Shown: one piece after another, positions 24,236-33,510 of the stretch
Position numbering within the stretch: position 1 is the stretch's first letter
How the letters are laid out: every line of letters begins with the position of its first letter
Assembly (NCBI RefSeq): GCF_002252665.1
Contig: NZ_NQKZ01000013.1
Coordinates: 1-56,336 of the forward strand
Reading direction: 5' to 3'
DNA: 56,336 nucleotides
Origin: Synechococcus sp. 8F6
GTDB lineage: Bacteria; Cyanobacteriota; Cyanobacteriia; PCC-6307; Cyanobiaceae
Program-made: the position numbers and the translations under genes
Notes under the pieces: generated by a model
What the model was told of the DNA's origin: nothing
Databases searched by the model: none
The model's input: only the letters and a program-made list of their open reading frames with translations

Positions 24236-25414
24236 GTGGCTGCGTTTGCCCCCATCGTGCTCCAGTTCAGCAAATATCAAGGTCTGGGAAACGATTTCCT
24301 CATGCTCGATGCCCGGGGGGCGGGCAGCAGCGACAGCGATCTGGGCCTCACTCCGGAACGGATTCAACGCCTATGCGACCGCCGCTTCGGCGTGGGCGGT
24401 GACGGGGTGATCCTGGCCCTTCCGCCCCGGGAGGGTGGAGAACTGCGCATGCGGATTTTCAATGCCGATGGCAGCGAACCGGAGATGTGCGGCAACGGCA
24501 TCCGCTGCCTGGCGCGCTTCCTGGCCGACAGCGATGGGGATGCCCCGGGCCGGCAGTGGCAGATCGAAACCCTGGCCGGGCGCATCGTTCCCGAGCTCTG
24601 CATCGACGGCACCATCCGGGTGGACATGGGCGCCCCCTTCCTCGAGCCGGCGGCCATCCCCACCACCCTGGCGCTTGGCGATGCCGGGATCGCCCAGGGC
24701 AGCCTGGAGGTTGCGGGTGAGACCTTCGCGGTTGGAGCCGCTGGCATGGGCAATCCCCATGTGGTGATTCCTGTGGACGATGTGGCGGCTGTCGATCTGG
24801 AGCGCTACGGCGCCGCCCTGGAGGTGCATCCGGCCTTCCCCGCCCGCACCAACGTGCACTTCGTGCAGGCCCTCAGCCCCACCCATCTGGTGATGCGGGT
24901 GTGGGAGCGGGGTGCTGGGCCGACCCTGGCCTGCGGCACCGGGGCCTGCGCCACCTTGGTGGTGGCCCATCGCCTCGGCTTGGCGGAGCGCTGCGCCCGC
25001 CTGGATCTGCCTGGCGGCCCGCTGGAGATTGCCTGGGATGAAACCAGCGGCCATCTGTTTATGACCGGTCCGGCGGTGGCGGTGTTTGACGGTGTCGTCA
25101 CCCCCGAGCTGTGGGGTGAAAGTGCCGCAGACCTCGAAGGCTCTGATGAGCCTGCAACCGGACTCCCGGTGAACGTTCAACAACCAGCGAAGGACATCGC
25201 GATTGCCGGGTCGGCAGAGGCCGAGATCGATTGCGCCACGGTCTGCATCAACGGTTGTCTGCGGCCGGATGCCTGTCCGTCCGCGGAGGCCCGGGCCCGG
25301 GTGGCGGCCCTGCTCAGCAGCAGCTCCCTCGACGACCTGGTGGCCCTGGCCACCAGCTCCCTGGAGTCGCGCACGCGGGCTCGGGTGGAGCGGGACAGCG
25401 GTTTGTTCAGCTAG
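24236..25414 (+). CDS. dapF: Diaminopimelate epimerase with Cys-rich C-terminal extension
   Basis: DapF converts LL- to meso-diaminopimelate for lysine and peptidoglycan. The core shows FSKYQGLGNDFLMLD, the catalytic cysteine region EMCGNGIRC and the second cysteine in ACGTGACATLV. The normal ~285-residue enzyme ends near ELWGE. A further ~100 residues follow in frame, including CATVCINGCLRPDAC (spacing C-x3-C-x3-C-x5-C) and a helical tail. The start is taken as the GTG at 24236 because AGGA lies seven bases before it; a TTG at 24230 and a GTG at 24257 are alternatives. The stop is five bases before the next gene, a cysteine desulfurase. Confidence 0.95.
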   Translation: MAAFAPIVLQFSKYQGLGNDFLMLDARGAGSSDSDLGLTPERIQRLCDRRFGVGGDGVILALPPREGGELRMRIFNADGSEPEMCGNGIRCLARFLADSDGDAPGRQWQIETLAGRIVPELCIDGTIRVDMGAPFLEPAAIPTTLALGDAGIAQGSLEVAGETFAVGAAGMGNPHVVIPVDDVAAVDLERYGAALEVHPAFPARTNVHFVQALSPTHLVMRVWERGAGPTLACGTGACATLVVAHRLGLAERCARLDLPGGPLEIAWDETSGHLFMTGPAVAVFDGVVTPELWGESAADLEGSDEPATGLPVNVQQPAKDIAIAGSAEAEIDCATVCINGCLRPDACPSAEARARVAALLSSSSLDDLVALATSSLESRTRARVERDSGLFS

Positions 25415-25418
25415 CGCC

Positions 25419-26645
25419 TTGGCACCCTCCGCACCGGCTGCCTCCGCACCGATCTACCTCGACGCCTGCGCCACCACCCCACCGGCAGCGGAGGTGCTCG
25501 AGGCCATGGCTGCGGTTCAGGCTGATGCCTGGGCCAACCCCTCAAGCCTGCATGGTTTTGGGTTGGCCGCCGCCGAGCAGCTGGAGCGCAGCCGTTGGCG
25601 ACTCAGCGAGCTGCTCGGCTGTGCCGCCAGTCAGCTGGTGTTCACCTCGGGGGGCACCGAATCGATCCACACGGCCCTGCTTGGAGTTGCCGGGCAGGGG
25701 ACGCCAGGCCGGCTGTTGATTTCAGCGGTCGAACACCCGGCCACCCTGGCTGCTGCGGCACAGGTGCAACGGCTCGGCTGGCAGGTGGAGATCTTGCCGG
25801 TGGACCACCTGGGGGTGGTCGATCTCGAGGCCCTCGATCGCCTGCTGGTGCCGCCCACACGGCTGGTGTCGCTGATCTGGGGCCAGAGCGAAGTGGGCAC
25901 GATCCAGCCGATCGAAACGATCGGGGCCCGCTGCCGCGATGCCGGCGTGCTGTTGCATGTGGATGCGGTGCAGGTGCTGGGCCATCGGCCGTTGGCCTTC
26001 GACGCCCTGCCGATCGACCTGCTCAGCCTGGCGGCCCACAAGCTGCAGGGGCCCCGGGGCGTCGGCGCCCTGTTGGTGCGCCCAGGCTTGACGCTGTCCC
26101 CCTTGATCGGCGGGGGCGGCCAGGAAGATGGGCGGCGAGGTGGCACCGAGCCGGTGGCCCTGGTGGCGGGTCTTACCCGTGCCCTGGAGCTCTCCCAAAC
26201 GCGCCTGCAGGCCCACGGGGGCCGTGATCCGATCACGGATCTGCGTGATGGCCTGCTGGCCCACGTGCTGGCGCTGGAGGGGGTGTGCCTCAGCGGCCCC
26301 GATCCCCGCCACCCCGGCGATCCTCCCCGCCTACCCCACCACCTCAGCCTGTTGGTGGCCAGCCCATGCGGCACGCCCCTGTCGGGCCGTCGCCTGGTGC
26401 AGGCCCTCTGGCAGCAGGGGTATGCGGTCAGCAGTGGTGCGGCCTGCAGCAGTGGGCGCGCTGCCCAGCCGGGGGGGCTGGCTCCCAGTCCGATCCTGCA
26501 GGCCATGGGCTATGCCGATGCGGCGGCCGCCAGTGGTGTGCGCCTGAGCCTGGGGCCCTGGCTCACCGCTGCCGATCTGGCGGGTGTTCCCGCGGCGCTC
26601 GAGCAGGCCCGGTTGTGGCTGCAAGCTGAACACCCAGCAGACTGA
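25419..26645 (+). CDS. Cysteine desulfurase (NifS/IscS-like, class V aminotransferase)
   Basis: A 408-residue PLP enzyme that removes sulfur from cysteine for Fe-S or thio-cofactor assembly. IYLDACATTPP is the N-terminal signature, SAVEHPATL contains the PLP-stacking histidine, AAHKLQGPRGVG carries the Schiff-base lysine (K208) and SSGAACSSG the active-site cysteine (C343). No ATG precedes the IYLDACATT signature in this frame after the dapF stop, so the TTG at 25419, five bases after dapF, is the probable start. The tight spacing suggests translational coupling with dapF. Confidence 0.93.
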   Translation: MAPSAPAASAPIYLDACATTPPAAEVLEAMAAVQADAWANPSSLHGFGLAAAEQLERSRWRLSELLGCAASQLVFTSGGTESIHTALLGVAGQGTPGRLLISAVEHPATLAAAAQVQRLGWQVEILPVDHLGVVDLEALDRLLVPPTRLVSLIWGQSEVGTIQPIETIGARCRDAGVLLHVDAVQVLGHRPLAFDALPIDLLSLAAHKLQGPRGVGALLVRPGLTLSPLIGGGGQEDGRRGGTEPVALVAGLTRALELSQTRLQAHGGRDPITDLRDGLLAHVLALEGVCLSGPDPRHPGDPPRLPHHLSLLVASPCGTPLSGRRLVQALWQQGYAVSSGAACSSGRAAQPGGLAPSPILQAMGYADAAAASGVRLSLGPWLTAADLAGVPAALEQARLWLQAEHPAD

Positions 26646-26692
26646 CGCCTTGGTCAGGGAGCCCTTAGGGTCAGCCGACCCGTGCTGGCTTG

Positions 26693-27385
26693 ATGCTCCC
26701 CCCCGACCTGCGCAGCGCCGAGGCTGAAGCCATCACGGCGGTCCAGGCAGCCCTCAGCGGCGGTGCCAAGGGTCTGTGGACCGTGGAGCTGCGCTTTGAG
26801 GGCCTGCGGATACTGCCCTTGGCCCTGCGTCTGCAGGCGGCCCTCAGCCCAGCTCAGCCCAGCCTGCGGCTGTTGTGTCCAGACGCCGGCGCCACGGCCC
26901 TGGCCCAGCGCGATGCCCCGGATTTCGCCGCCCGCATCGCCAGCTTGCGGGATCAGATGCGCCTGCAACAGGCCGATGGCGGCAGCGAGGGCGTGCTGCT
27001 GCTGGTGGCCCCCTCCCCCGCCGACTATGAGGAGGTGGAGCAGGTGTGCGCCCTTCACCGTGAGGCGGTGGTGCTGCTCAACGGCAGCCTGGAGGATGCA
27101 GCGGTGGGCATTGGCAGCGTCGCCCGGCAGCGCCGCAAAGGATTTTTGTCGGGCTGGCAAAGCGCCTATGCCCTGATCCCCTCCGGCGATGGGGCGCTGC
27201 GCCGGGCTTGCCCTGATCCCTGGGAGCTCTACCGCTGCGATCCCGACGGCTACCGCTTTGTGGCCCACTTCGATCAGAAACCGGATCCAGAGCAGCAGGC
27301 CCTGGCTCTGGCCGGTGAGTGCGGGCTGGGGCTCGGCGGCAACCTCAAGGTGATGGATGCCTTCATCGAGGGGCTGCGCAACTAG
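26693..27385 (+). CDS. DUF1995 family protein
   Basis: A 230-residue protein beginning MLPPDLRSAEAEAITAVQAA. LLLVAPSPADYEEVEQVC, VVLLNGSLEDAAVGIGSVAR and the WELYRCDPDGYRFVAHFDQK tail match DUF1995, a family found in cyanobacteria and chloroplasts. Plant members include LPA3-like proteins, but the bacterial role is not established. The ATG at 26693 follows a TTG that is also in frame. The gene is 47 bases downstream of the cysteine desulfurase. Confidence 0.85.
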   Translation: MLPPDLRSAEAEAITAVQAALSGGAKGLWTVELRFEGLRILPLALRLQAALSPAQPSLRLLCPDAGATALAQRDAPDFAARIASLRDQMRLQQADGGSEGVLLLVAPSPADYEEVEQVCALHREAVVLLNGSLEDAAVGIGSVARQRRKGFLSGWQSAYALIPSGDGALRRACPDPWELYRCDPDGYRFVAHFDQKPDPEQQALALAGECGLGLGGNLKVMDAFIEGLRN

Positions 27386-27468
27386 GTTCTGGCCTGCCGC
27401 TGGCCGGTATCGGCTCTGGTGGGACCCGGCGAACCTCCGTACACTGCGCCGTACCCTTGCACAGCCCG

Positions 27469-28008
27469 ATGGCCCCCGAGCGCGACCTGTCATCTGCACG
27501 CAACGGCCGCTCCTGGAGCCTGGTGGACCTCGGCGCCGCAGCCGCGGTGGTGCTCGCCGCTGTTGGTGTGATCTGGAGTCCCAAGCTCAGTGGCGCTGTG
27601 GCCCAGGCCACCGGTGCCCTCACGCCGGTGACGGTGCTGGTGGATGTGCGCGGTGTGCCGGTGGCGGATCCCGCCGCCCTGATTCAGGCGGCCAAGCGCG
27701 AGGGCAAGGTGGCCATCGTGATCCGCAACCAGCCCCATGGTTCGGTGGACGTGAAGCAGGTGCTGCCCTTGCAGCGCTTGCTGACGGCCGTGCAGCCCAA
27801 CGGCACGGTGGTGACGGCAGTGGATCCGAACCAGGCCACCCTGGGCAGCCTGGATGCCCGCTTTGTGCTGCAGGGCCAAGGCCGCAAGAGCGGCGGCGGC
27901 GTCGTCTTTGGCAACCAAAACCTCAAGGTCGGCGCCCCCGTGGAAATTGAGGGGTTGCAGTACCGCGTTGGGGGCACGGTGAGTGGCCTGCAACTCGGAG
28001 GCCAGTGA
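27469..28008 (+). CDS. DUF4330 family membrane-anchored protein
   Basis: A 179-residue protein with one N-terminal transmembrane helix (SLVDLGAAAAVVLAAVGVIW, about 17-36) and an extracytoplasmic beta-rich domain with PVTVLVDVRGVPVADP and LKVGAPVEIEGLQYRVGGTV. These fit DUF4330, a mostly cyanobacterial family of unknown function. The stop lies one base before the dacB start, so both are probably translated together. Confidence 0.85.
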   Translation: MAPERDLSSARNGRSWSLVDLGAAAAVVLAAVGVIWSPKLSGAVAQATGALTPVTVLVDVRGVPVADPAALIQAAKREGKVAIVIRNQPHGSVDVKQVLPLQRLLTAVQPNGTVVTAVDPNQATLGSLDARFVLQGQGRKSGGGVVFGNQNLKVGAPVEIEGLQYRVGGTVSGLQLGGQ

Positions 28009-28009
28009 G

Positions 28010-29308
28010 ATGGGCACCATCTGTGGTTCCGTTCAAGCTGCTGGGGCGCTGATCACGCTGGCGGTGCTGCCAGCGGCAGCCCTGGCCCAGCAAGCCCCGG
28101 CGATCACCGCCTACGCGCTGGAGCCGGCACCGCTGGCCACCCTGCCGCCGCTGCCCCCTCCGGTGGGCCTGCCCCAGTTGCAGTTGCAGGTGAGCTGCCC
28201 GGCGCTGCAGCAGCGGCTCCTGACCACGGTGGGCAGCCAGGCACCGGTCTGGAGCATCAGCATTGCCGATAGCCAGGGGCGACTGCTGGCCGATCTCAAC
28301 GGCACCCGCCCGCGCATTCCGGCGTCCAACCAGAAACTGCTGAGCACGGCCTATGCCCTCGATCGGCTCGGGCCTGATTACCGCCTCAACACCCAGCTCT
28401 GGCTTCTCAGCGACGGCAGCTTCCGTCTCACCGGTGAGGGCGACCCTGATCTGGCCCTGCCCCAGCTGCAACGCTTTGCCAAGTTGGCCCTGGGATCGGG
28501 TGGCAGCAGCGGCGAGACCCCTTCGCTGGTGCGCCTCCAGATCGCCGAAGAGCCTCGCCAGGCGTGGTGGCCCCAGGGCTGGCATCCCGATGATCGTTAC
28601 TACGCCTACGGGGCCCCGATCACCCGGCTGGCCGTCACCAGCAATGCCATCCACGACTCGGTGATGAATCCGCCCTCCCGTCTGCAAGCCCTGCTGCAGA
28701 AATCCGTGGGCCAGCAGGGCGGCAAGGTGCAGGTGTCTCAGGTGTCGTCGCGCGCGCCCCTGCCGGGTGATGCGGTGCTGCTGCATCAGGAACCCTCAGC
28801 GCCGATGCACAACCTGCTGAGCCTGGCCAACACCGAGAGCCACAACTTCACCGCCGAGGTGCTGCTGCGGCAAGCTGCCGGCACCTGGGATCTGGGTCAG
28901 GCCGCCCAGCGCCAAACCCTCTGGCTGGGTGAGCAGGGCCTGCCGATGGATGGCGTGCGGATCGCCGATGGCAGTGGCCTCGACCGGGCCAATCGCCTCA
29001 CCAGTCGCTTCCTGACGGCCCTGTTGCTGCGGATGGATCAACACCCCTACGGCCGTGCCTACCTGGCTTCCATGGCTGTTGCTGGTCAGCGAGGCACCCT
29101 GCGCAATCTCTACGTGGGCACCCCTCTGCAGGGCCAATTCTTCGGCAAAACCGGCACCATCAGCGGGGTGCGATCGATCAGTGGCGTGCTGCTCACCAGT
29201 GCTGGCCCTCGCTATGTGAGTGCGATCAGCAATGGCGCCAGCTCCCCCAACGACACCATCGGCCGGGTGCTGCGCCAGGCGCAGAACACCCAGCTCTGCC
29301 CGCTCTAA
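28010..29308 (+). CDS. dacB: D-alanyl-D-alanine carboxypeptidase/endopeptidase (PBP4 type)
   Basis: A 432-residue class C penicillin-binding protein with a signal peptide ending near ALAQQ. The SxxK motif is in ASNQKLL, the SxN motif in ESHNF and the KTG motif in FFGKTGTISG. PBP4-type enzymes trim or cleave peptidoglycan cross-links in the periplasm. The start is the ATG at 28010. The stop codon overlaps the stop of the convergent coiled-coil gene by three bases. Confidence 0.95.
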   Translation: MGTICGSVQAAGALITLAVLPAAALAQQAPAITAYALEPAPLATLPPLPPPVGLPQLQLQVSCPALQQRLLTTVGSQAPVWSISIADSQGRLLADLNGTRPRIPASNQKLLSTAYALDRLGPDYRLNTQLWLLSDGSFRLTGEGDPDLALPQLQRFAKLALGSGGSSGETPSLVRLQIAEEPRQAWWPQGWHPDDRYYAYGAPITRLAVTSNAIHDSVMNPPSRLQALLQKSVGQQGGKVQVSQVSSRAPLPGDAVLLHQEPSAPMHNLLSLANTESHNFTAEVLLRQAAGTWDLGQAAQRQTLWLGEQGLPMDGVRIADGSGLDRANRLTSRFLTALLLRMDQHPYGRAYLASMAVAGQRGTLRNLYVGTPLQGQFFGKTGTISGVRSISGVLLTSAGPRYVSAISNGASSPNDTIGRVLRQAQNTQLCPL

Positions 29309-30177
29309 CCCGCCAGCTGCTTGAGCGTGTTGGCCACCCGGCGGCGGCGGCTGACCGGCTCCTCACTACCGGCGGACGCCACTTCCGGTGTCTGGAGCCG
29401 CACCAGTTCGCGCCGGCCTCCCAGCACCACCTGGCTCATCTCCTTGAGGCGCCCTTCCAGTTCGCCGAGCACCTGTTCGGCGTAGCGGTTTGCCCCTTCC
29501 TGGATGGCGGCGGCCTCCTGGCGACTGCGGGACACCAGGGCATCGCATTGCTGCTGGGTCTGTTGGCGGAACTGCAGGGCGTCGTTGTGCAGCCGCTCCG
29601 CTTCGGCCTGGCTGTCGCGCTGCACCCGCATCCCCTCCTGGCGCACCTGCTCCAGCTCCGCCATCGCCTGTTGCCGGTTGCGCTCGTGTTGCTCCAGCAG
29701 CTGACGGTTGCGTTCGGCGGCCTCCTGCTCCAGCTGCTGGCGGCGGGCCGCAAATTGCTGCTCCATCTGGGCCGTGCGGGCTTGGTGTTCCTGCTCGGCC
29801 TGGGCCACCTGTTGGCGGGCCTGCAGCATCAGCTGCTCGCATTGCTGGCGGGCCTGGTCGCGCAACTCGGCCACCTGTCGCTCCGCCTCCTGGCGGATGG
29901 CGGCGCCGTTGATCAGCTGTTCACGCTCGCGCTTGCCGGTGGCAATGATCTCGTCGGCCTGCTGGCGGGCCTGGCCGATGAAGTCCTCCCGCTGCCGGAT
30001 CAGCTCGACCGCCTGGCTCAGCTGGGTTGGCAGCGCCTCCCGCAGGGCATCCATCACTTCAATGGCGTCCTGTTCGTTCACCAGGCGGCAACCGCTGAAG
30101 GGAATGCGGCTGCCTTCGAGCACGATCTCCTCGAGTTGATCGAGCTGATCGAGCACGGTGATGGTGGCCTCGGCCAT
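29305..30177 (-). CDS. Long coiled-coil protein, possibly DivIVA/Cdv3-like
   Basis: A 290-residue protein. The N-terminal ~60 residues (VLDQLDQLEEIVLEGSRIPF, then RLVNEQDAIEVMDALREALP) are conserved in cyanobacteria and resemble the start of the Cdv3/DivIVA-like division proteins. From about residue 60 to 245 the sequence is nearly continuous coiled coil rich in Gln, Glu, Arg and Ala. The C-terminus is basic (SRRRRVANTLKQL). No membrane segment is seen. It lies eight bases downstream of coaD on the same strand. The division role is an inference from architecture only. Confidence 0.88.
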   Translation of the reverse strand: MAEATITVLDQLDQLEEIVLEGSRIPFSGCRLVNEQDAIEVMDALREALPTQLSQAVELIRQREDFIGQARQQADEIIATGKREREQLINGAAIRQEAERQVAELRDQARQQCEQLMLQARQQVAQAEQEHQARTAQMEQQFAARRQQLEQEAAERNRQLLEQHERNRQQAMAELEQVRQEGMRVQRDSQAEAERLHNDALQFRQQTQQQCDALVSRSRQEAAAIQEGANRYAEQVLGELEGRLKEMSQVVLGGRRELVRLQTPEVASAGSEEPVSRRRRVANTLKQLAG

Positions 30178-30185
30178 GGACGGCT

Positions 30186-30680
<495 letters not shown>

Positions 30681-30746
30681 CTATGGGCGCCCCCAGCGTT
30701 TCTAGAGTTGGGCCAGTTCCCCGCGCCCCCGGGCGCCTCTGCCGCC

Positions 30747-31241
30747 ATGGCCCCGATTGCCACCCTCAACGCCGAAGCCAAGAAGACGCTGCTGCGCAAG
30801 ATTCCCCATGGGGTGTTCATCTGCGGGGTGGCCGAAGCTGAGGAGGTGAACGGCTTCACCGCCAGCTGGGTGACCCAGGGCAGCTTTGAGCCGCCCCTGG
30901 TGGTGATGGCGGTGCGGGCCGACAGCACCAGCAACGGCATGATCCAGCGCACCGGCAAGTTTTCCCTGAACGTGCTGGCTGCCGACCAGAAAGACCTGGC
31001 TGCCGTGTTTTTCAAGCCCCAGAAAGGGGTGGGTGGGCGCTTTGACGCCGCCCCGTTCCAGCTCGGGGAGCTGGGCTTGCCGATCCTGGACAACGCGCTG
31101 GGCGCAGTGGAGTGCGAACTGGTGGGGCAGGTGGCCCATGGCGACCACACCGTGTTTGTCGGCGAGGTGAAAAGCGCCACCCTGCACCGCGATGGCGCTG
31201 CCCTGGAGCTGGGAGGCACCGGCTGGCAGTACGGCGGTTGA
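30747..31241 (+). CDS. Flavin reductase family protein
   Basis: A 164-residue split-barrel FMN protein. [39 protein letters not shown] and [14 protein letters not shown] are typical of the flavin reductase/HpaC-like domain, which also forms the C-terminal domain of cyanobacterial flavodiiron proteins. Alone, it may supply reduced flavin. The frame extends far upstream, but the ATG at 30747 begins the conserved fold. The stop overlaps the uvrC TTG start as TTGA. Confidence 0.88.
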   Translation: MAPIATLNAEAKKTLLRKIPHGVFICGVAEAEEVNGFTASWVTQGSFEPPLVVMAVRADSTSNGMIQRTGKFSLNVLAADQKDLAAVFFKPQKGVGGRFDAAPFQLGELGLPILDNALGAVECELVGQVAHGDHTVFVGEVKSATLHRDGAALELGGTGWQYGG

Positions 31242-33199
31242 GCCTGCCCCTGCTGCAGCAGCCCGATCGGCTCAAGGCCCGGCTGCGGGAGGTTCCCTCC
31301 GAGCCGGGCTGCTATCTGCTGCGCGACGCCAGCGACCGGATTCTCTACATCGGCAAGGCCAAGCTGCTGCGCAACCGGGTGCGCAGCTACTTCCAGAGCG
31401 GCAGCGGCCACGCCCATAGCCCGCGCATCTCACTGATGGTGCGCCAGGTGGCCGAGATCGAGTTCATCGTCACCGACAGCGAAGCCGAGGCGCTGGCGCT
31501 GGAATCCAACCTGATCAAGCAGAACCAGCCGCACTTCAATGTGCTGCTGAAAGACGACAAGAAATATCCCTACCTCTGCATCACCTGGAGTGAGGCCTAC
31601 CCGCGCATCTTCATCACCAGGCGGCGCCGCTTCCGCTCACCCCTCGATCGCTTCTATGGCCCCTATGTGGATGTGGGCCTGCTGCGCCGCACCCTGACCC
31701 TGGTGAAACGGGTGTTCCCTCTGCGCCAGCGGCCCCAGCCGCTCTACCGCGACCGCACCTGCCTCAACTTCGACATCGGCCGCTGCCCGGGCGTTTGCCA
31801 GGAGAAGATCAGTTCAGACGACTACCACCGCACCCTGCGCCAGGTGGCGATGGTGTTCCAGGGGCGCAACGAGGAGTTGTTGGAGCTGCTGCACGAGCAG
31901 ATGGGCAAGTACGCCGAGCGGCTCGACTTCGAGAGTGCCGCCCGGGTGCGCGACCAGCTGCAGGGCATCGACACCCTCACGGCCGACCAGAAGATGAGCC
32001 TCGGCGACAGCTCGGTGAGCCGCGATGTGCTCGCCCTGGCGGCCGATGCGCGGGTGGCGGCCGTGCAGCTGTTCCAGATGCGGGCCGGCAAGCTGGTGGG
32101 TCGCTTGGGGTTCACCGCCGATGCCGTTGGCGCCGATGGCGTGCCCCTGGAGCCCGGCCGGATTCTGCAGCGGGTGGTCGAGGAGCACTACAGCCAGGTG
32201 GAGCCGGTGGAGATTCCGCCCGAGCTGCTGCTGCAGCACCCCTTGCCCCAGCAGCCCCTGATCGAGGAGTGGCTGGTGGAGCGCCGCGGCCGGCGCGTCA
32301 AGCTGGCCGTGCCCCAGCGGCAGCAGAAGGCCGATCTGATCGAGCTGCTGGAGCGCAACGCCAGCTACGAGCTGCAACGCGCCCAACGGGGTGCTGAACA
32401 GCAGTTGCTGGCCACCGAAGACCTGGCCCAGCTGCTGGAGTTGCCCAGTCCGCCGCGGCGCATCGAGGGCTACGACATCAGCCACATTCAGGGCAGCGAT
32501 GCGGTGGCCTCCCAGGTGGTGTTCATCGATGGGCTGCCGGCCAAGCAGCACTACCGCAAATACAAGATCCAGAGCAGCTCGATCCGCGCCGGCCACTCCG
32601 ACGACTTCATGGCCATGGCCGAGATCATGCGGCGGCGCTTCCGGCGCTGGGCCCAGGCCAAAGCGGAGGGAGCGGATCTGAGGGCCCTGCGTCGGGCGGC
32701 CAACACGGCCCTGCACTCCGGCGGGCTCAACGACTGGCCCGATGTGGTGATGATCGACGGCGGCAAGGGCCAGCTTTCCGCCGTGATGGAGGCTCTGCGC
32801 GAGCTGAACCTGGACGAGGAGCTGGTGGTTTGCTCGCTGGCCAAGCAGCGGGAGGAGGTGTTCGTGCCGGGGGCGAAGCAGCCGCTTGAGAGCGAACCCG
32901 ACCAGCTGGGGGTGCAGCTGCTGCGCCGCCTGCGCGATGAGGCCCACCGCTTCGCGGTGAGCTTCCATCGCCAGCAGCGGGGCGAGCGGATGAAGCGCTC
33001 CCGCCTCTCCGACATTCCCGGCCTGGGCCCCAAGCGGGTGAAGGAGCTGCTGGCCCACTTCCGCTCGATCGATGCCATCCAGCTGGCGAGTCCCGATCAG
33101 ATCGCGGCGGCCCCGGGGGTGGGGCCGGCTCTGGCCCGCCAGGTGTGGGACTACTTTCATCCCAGTGACGACCTCGCCGGCGAGGAATTGGCCAGTTGA
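31238..33199 (+). CDS. uvrC: UvrABC excinuclease subunit C
   Basis: A 653-residue nucleotide-excision-repair nuclease. The N-terminal GIY-YIG domain reads [19 protein letters not shown], the UVR motif lies at [13 protein letters not shown], the RNase H-like catalytic domain contains [14 protein letters not shown] and [12 protein letters not shown], and two helix-hairpin-helix motifs end the protein ([26 protein letters not shown]). The start is taken as the TTG at 31238, overlapping the flavin reductase stop, because no ATG or GTG starts the conserved region. Confidence 0.97.
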   Translation: MSLPLLQQPDRLKARLREVPSEPGCYLLRDASDRILYIGKAKLLRNRVRSYFQSGSGHAHSPRISLMVRQVAEIEFIVTDSEAEALALESNLIKQNQPHFNVLLKDDKKYPYLCITWSEAYPRIFITRRRRFRSPLDRFYGPYVDVGLLRRTLTLVKRVFPLRQRPQPLYRDRTCLNFDIGRCPGVCQEKISSDDYHRTLRQVAMVFQGRNEELLELLHEQMGKYAERLDFESAARVRDQLQGIDTLTADQKMSLGDSSVSRDVLALAADARVAAVQLFQMRAGKLVGRLGFTADAVGADGVPLEPGRILQRVVEEHYSQVEPVEIPPELLLQHPLPQQPLIEEWLVERRGRRVKLAVPQRQQKADLIELLERNASYELQRAQRGAEQQLLATEDLAQLLELPSPPRRIEGYDISHIQGSDAVASQVVFIDGLPAKQHYRKYKIQSSSIRAGHSDDFMAMAEIMRRRFRRWAQAKAEGADLRALRRAANTALHSGGLNDWPDVVMIDGGKGQLSAVMEALRELNLDEELVVCSLAKQREEVFVPGAKQPLESEPDQLGVQLLRRLRDEAHRFAVSFHRQQRGERMKRSRLSDIPGLGPKRVKELLAHFRSIDAIQLASPDQIAAAPGVGPALARQVWDYFHPSDDLAGEELAS

Positions 33200-33510
33200 G
33201 GCATCTTGCTGCTGTGGTGCTGCTTCCCCTGCTGGTGCTGCTGCTGCAGCTCCTGCCGGGGAGGGTTGGTCCGGCCTGGGCAGCACCCGGGATTTGCGTC
33301 GGCCCAGTGTGCGGTGATGAGATCAGCCGCAGCGCCAAGCACCATTGGCAGCTGCGCCTGCGGGTGAGCGACCAGCACGGCCAGCACGAGCGCCTGGTGG
33401 TGGATTGCCGCAATGGGGTCGTGAGCCCCTTGGCTGGTCCGGTGGAGCGGGGCTATGCCGCCGCTGTGGCGCGACGGGTTTGCCGCTTGGCCGGTGATTC
33501 CGCCGCATGA
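33196..33510 (+). CDS. Small secreted protein
   Basis: A 104-residue protein with a long hydrophobic signal sequence ([16 protein letters not shown]) and a likely cleavage site near AWA-APG. The mature part has four cysteines (CVGPVC, VDC and RRVC), suited to two disulfides. The start is a TTG at 33196 that overlaps the uvrC stop as TTGA, and the stop overlaps the photolyase start as ATGA. Its function is not known to me; the context is DNA photorepair but an exported protein would act elsewhere. Confidence 0.75.
   Translation: MRHLAAVVLLPLLVLLLQLLPGRVGPAWAAPGICVGPVCGDEISRSAKHHWQLRLRVSDQHGQHERLVVDCRNGVVSPLAGPVERGYAAAVARRVCRLAGDSAA

Noticed and set aside
31814-33286. A 490-codon minus-strand frame opposite uvrC
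   Set aside because: It is a codon-bias shadow of uvrC with low-complexity Leu/Gln/His-rich translation.
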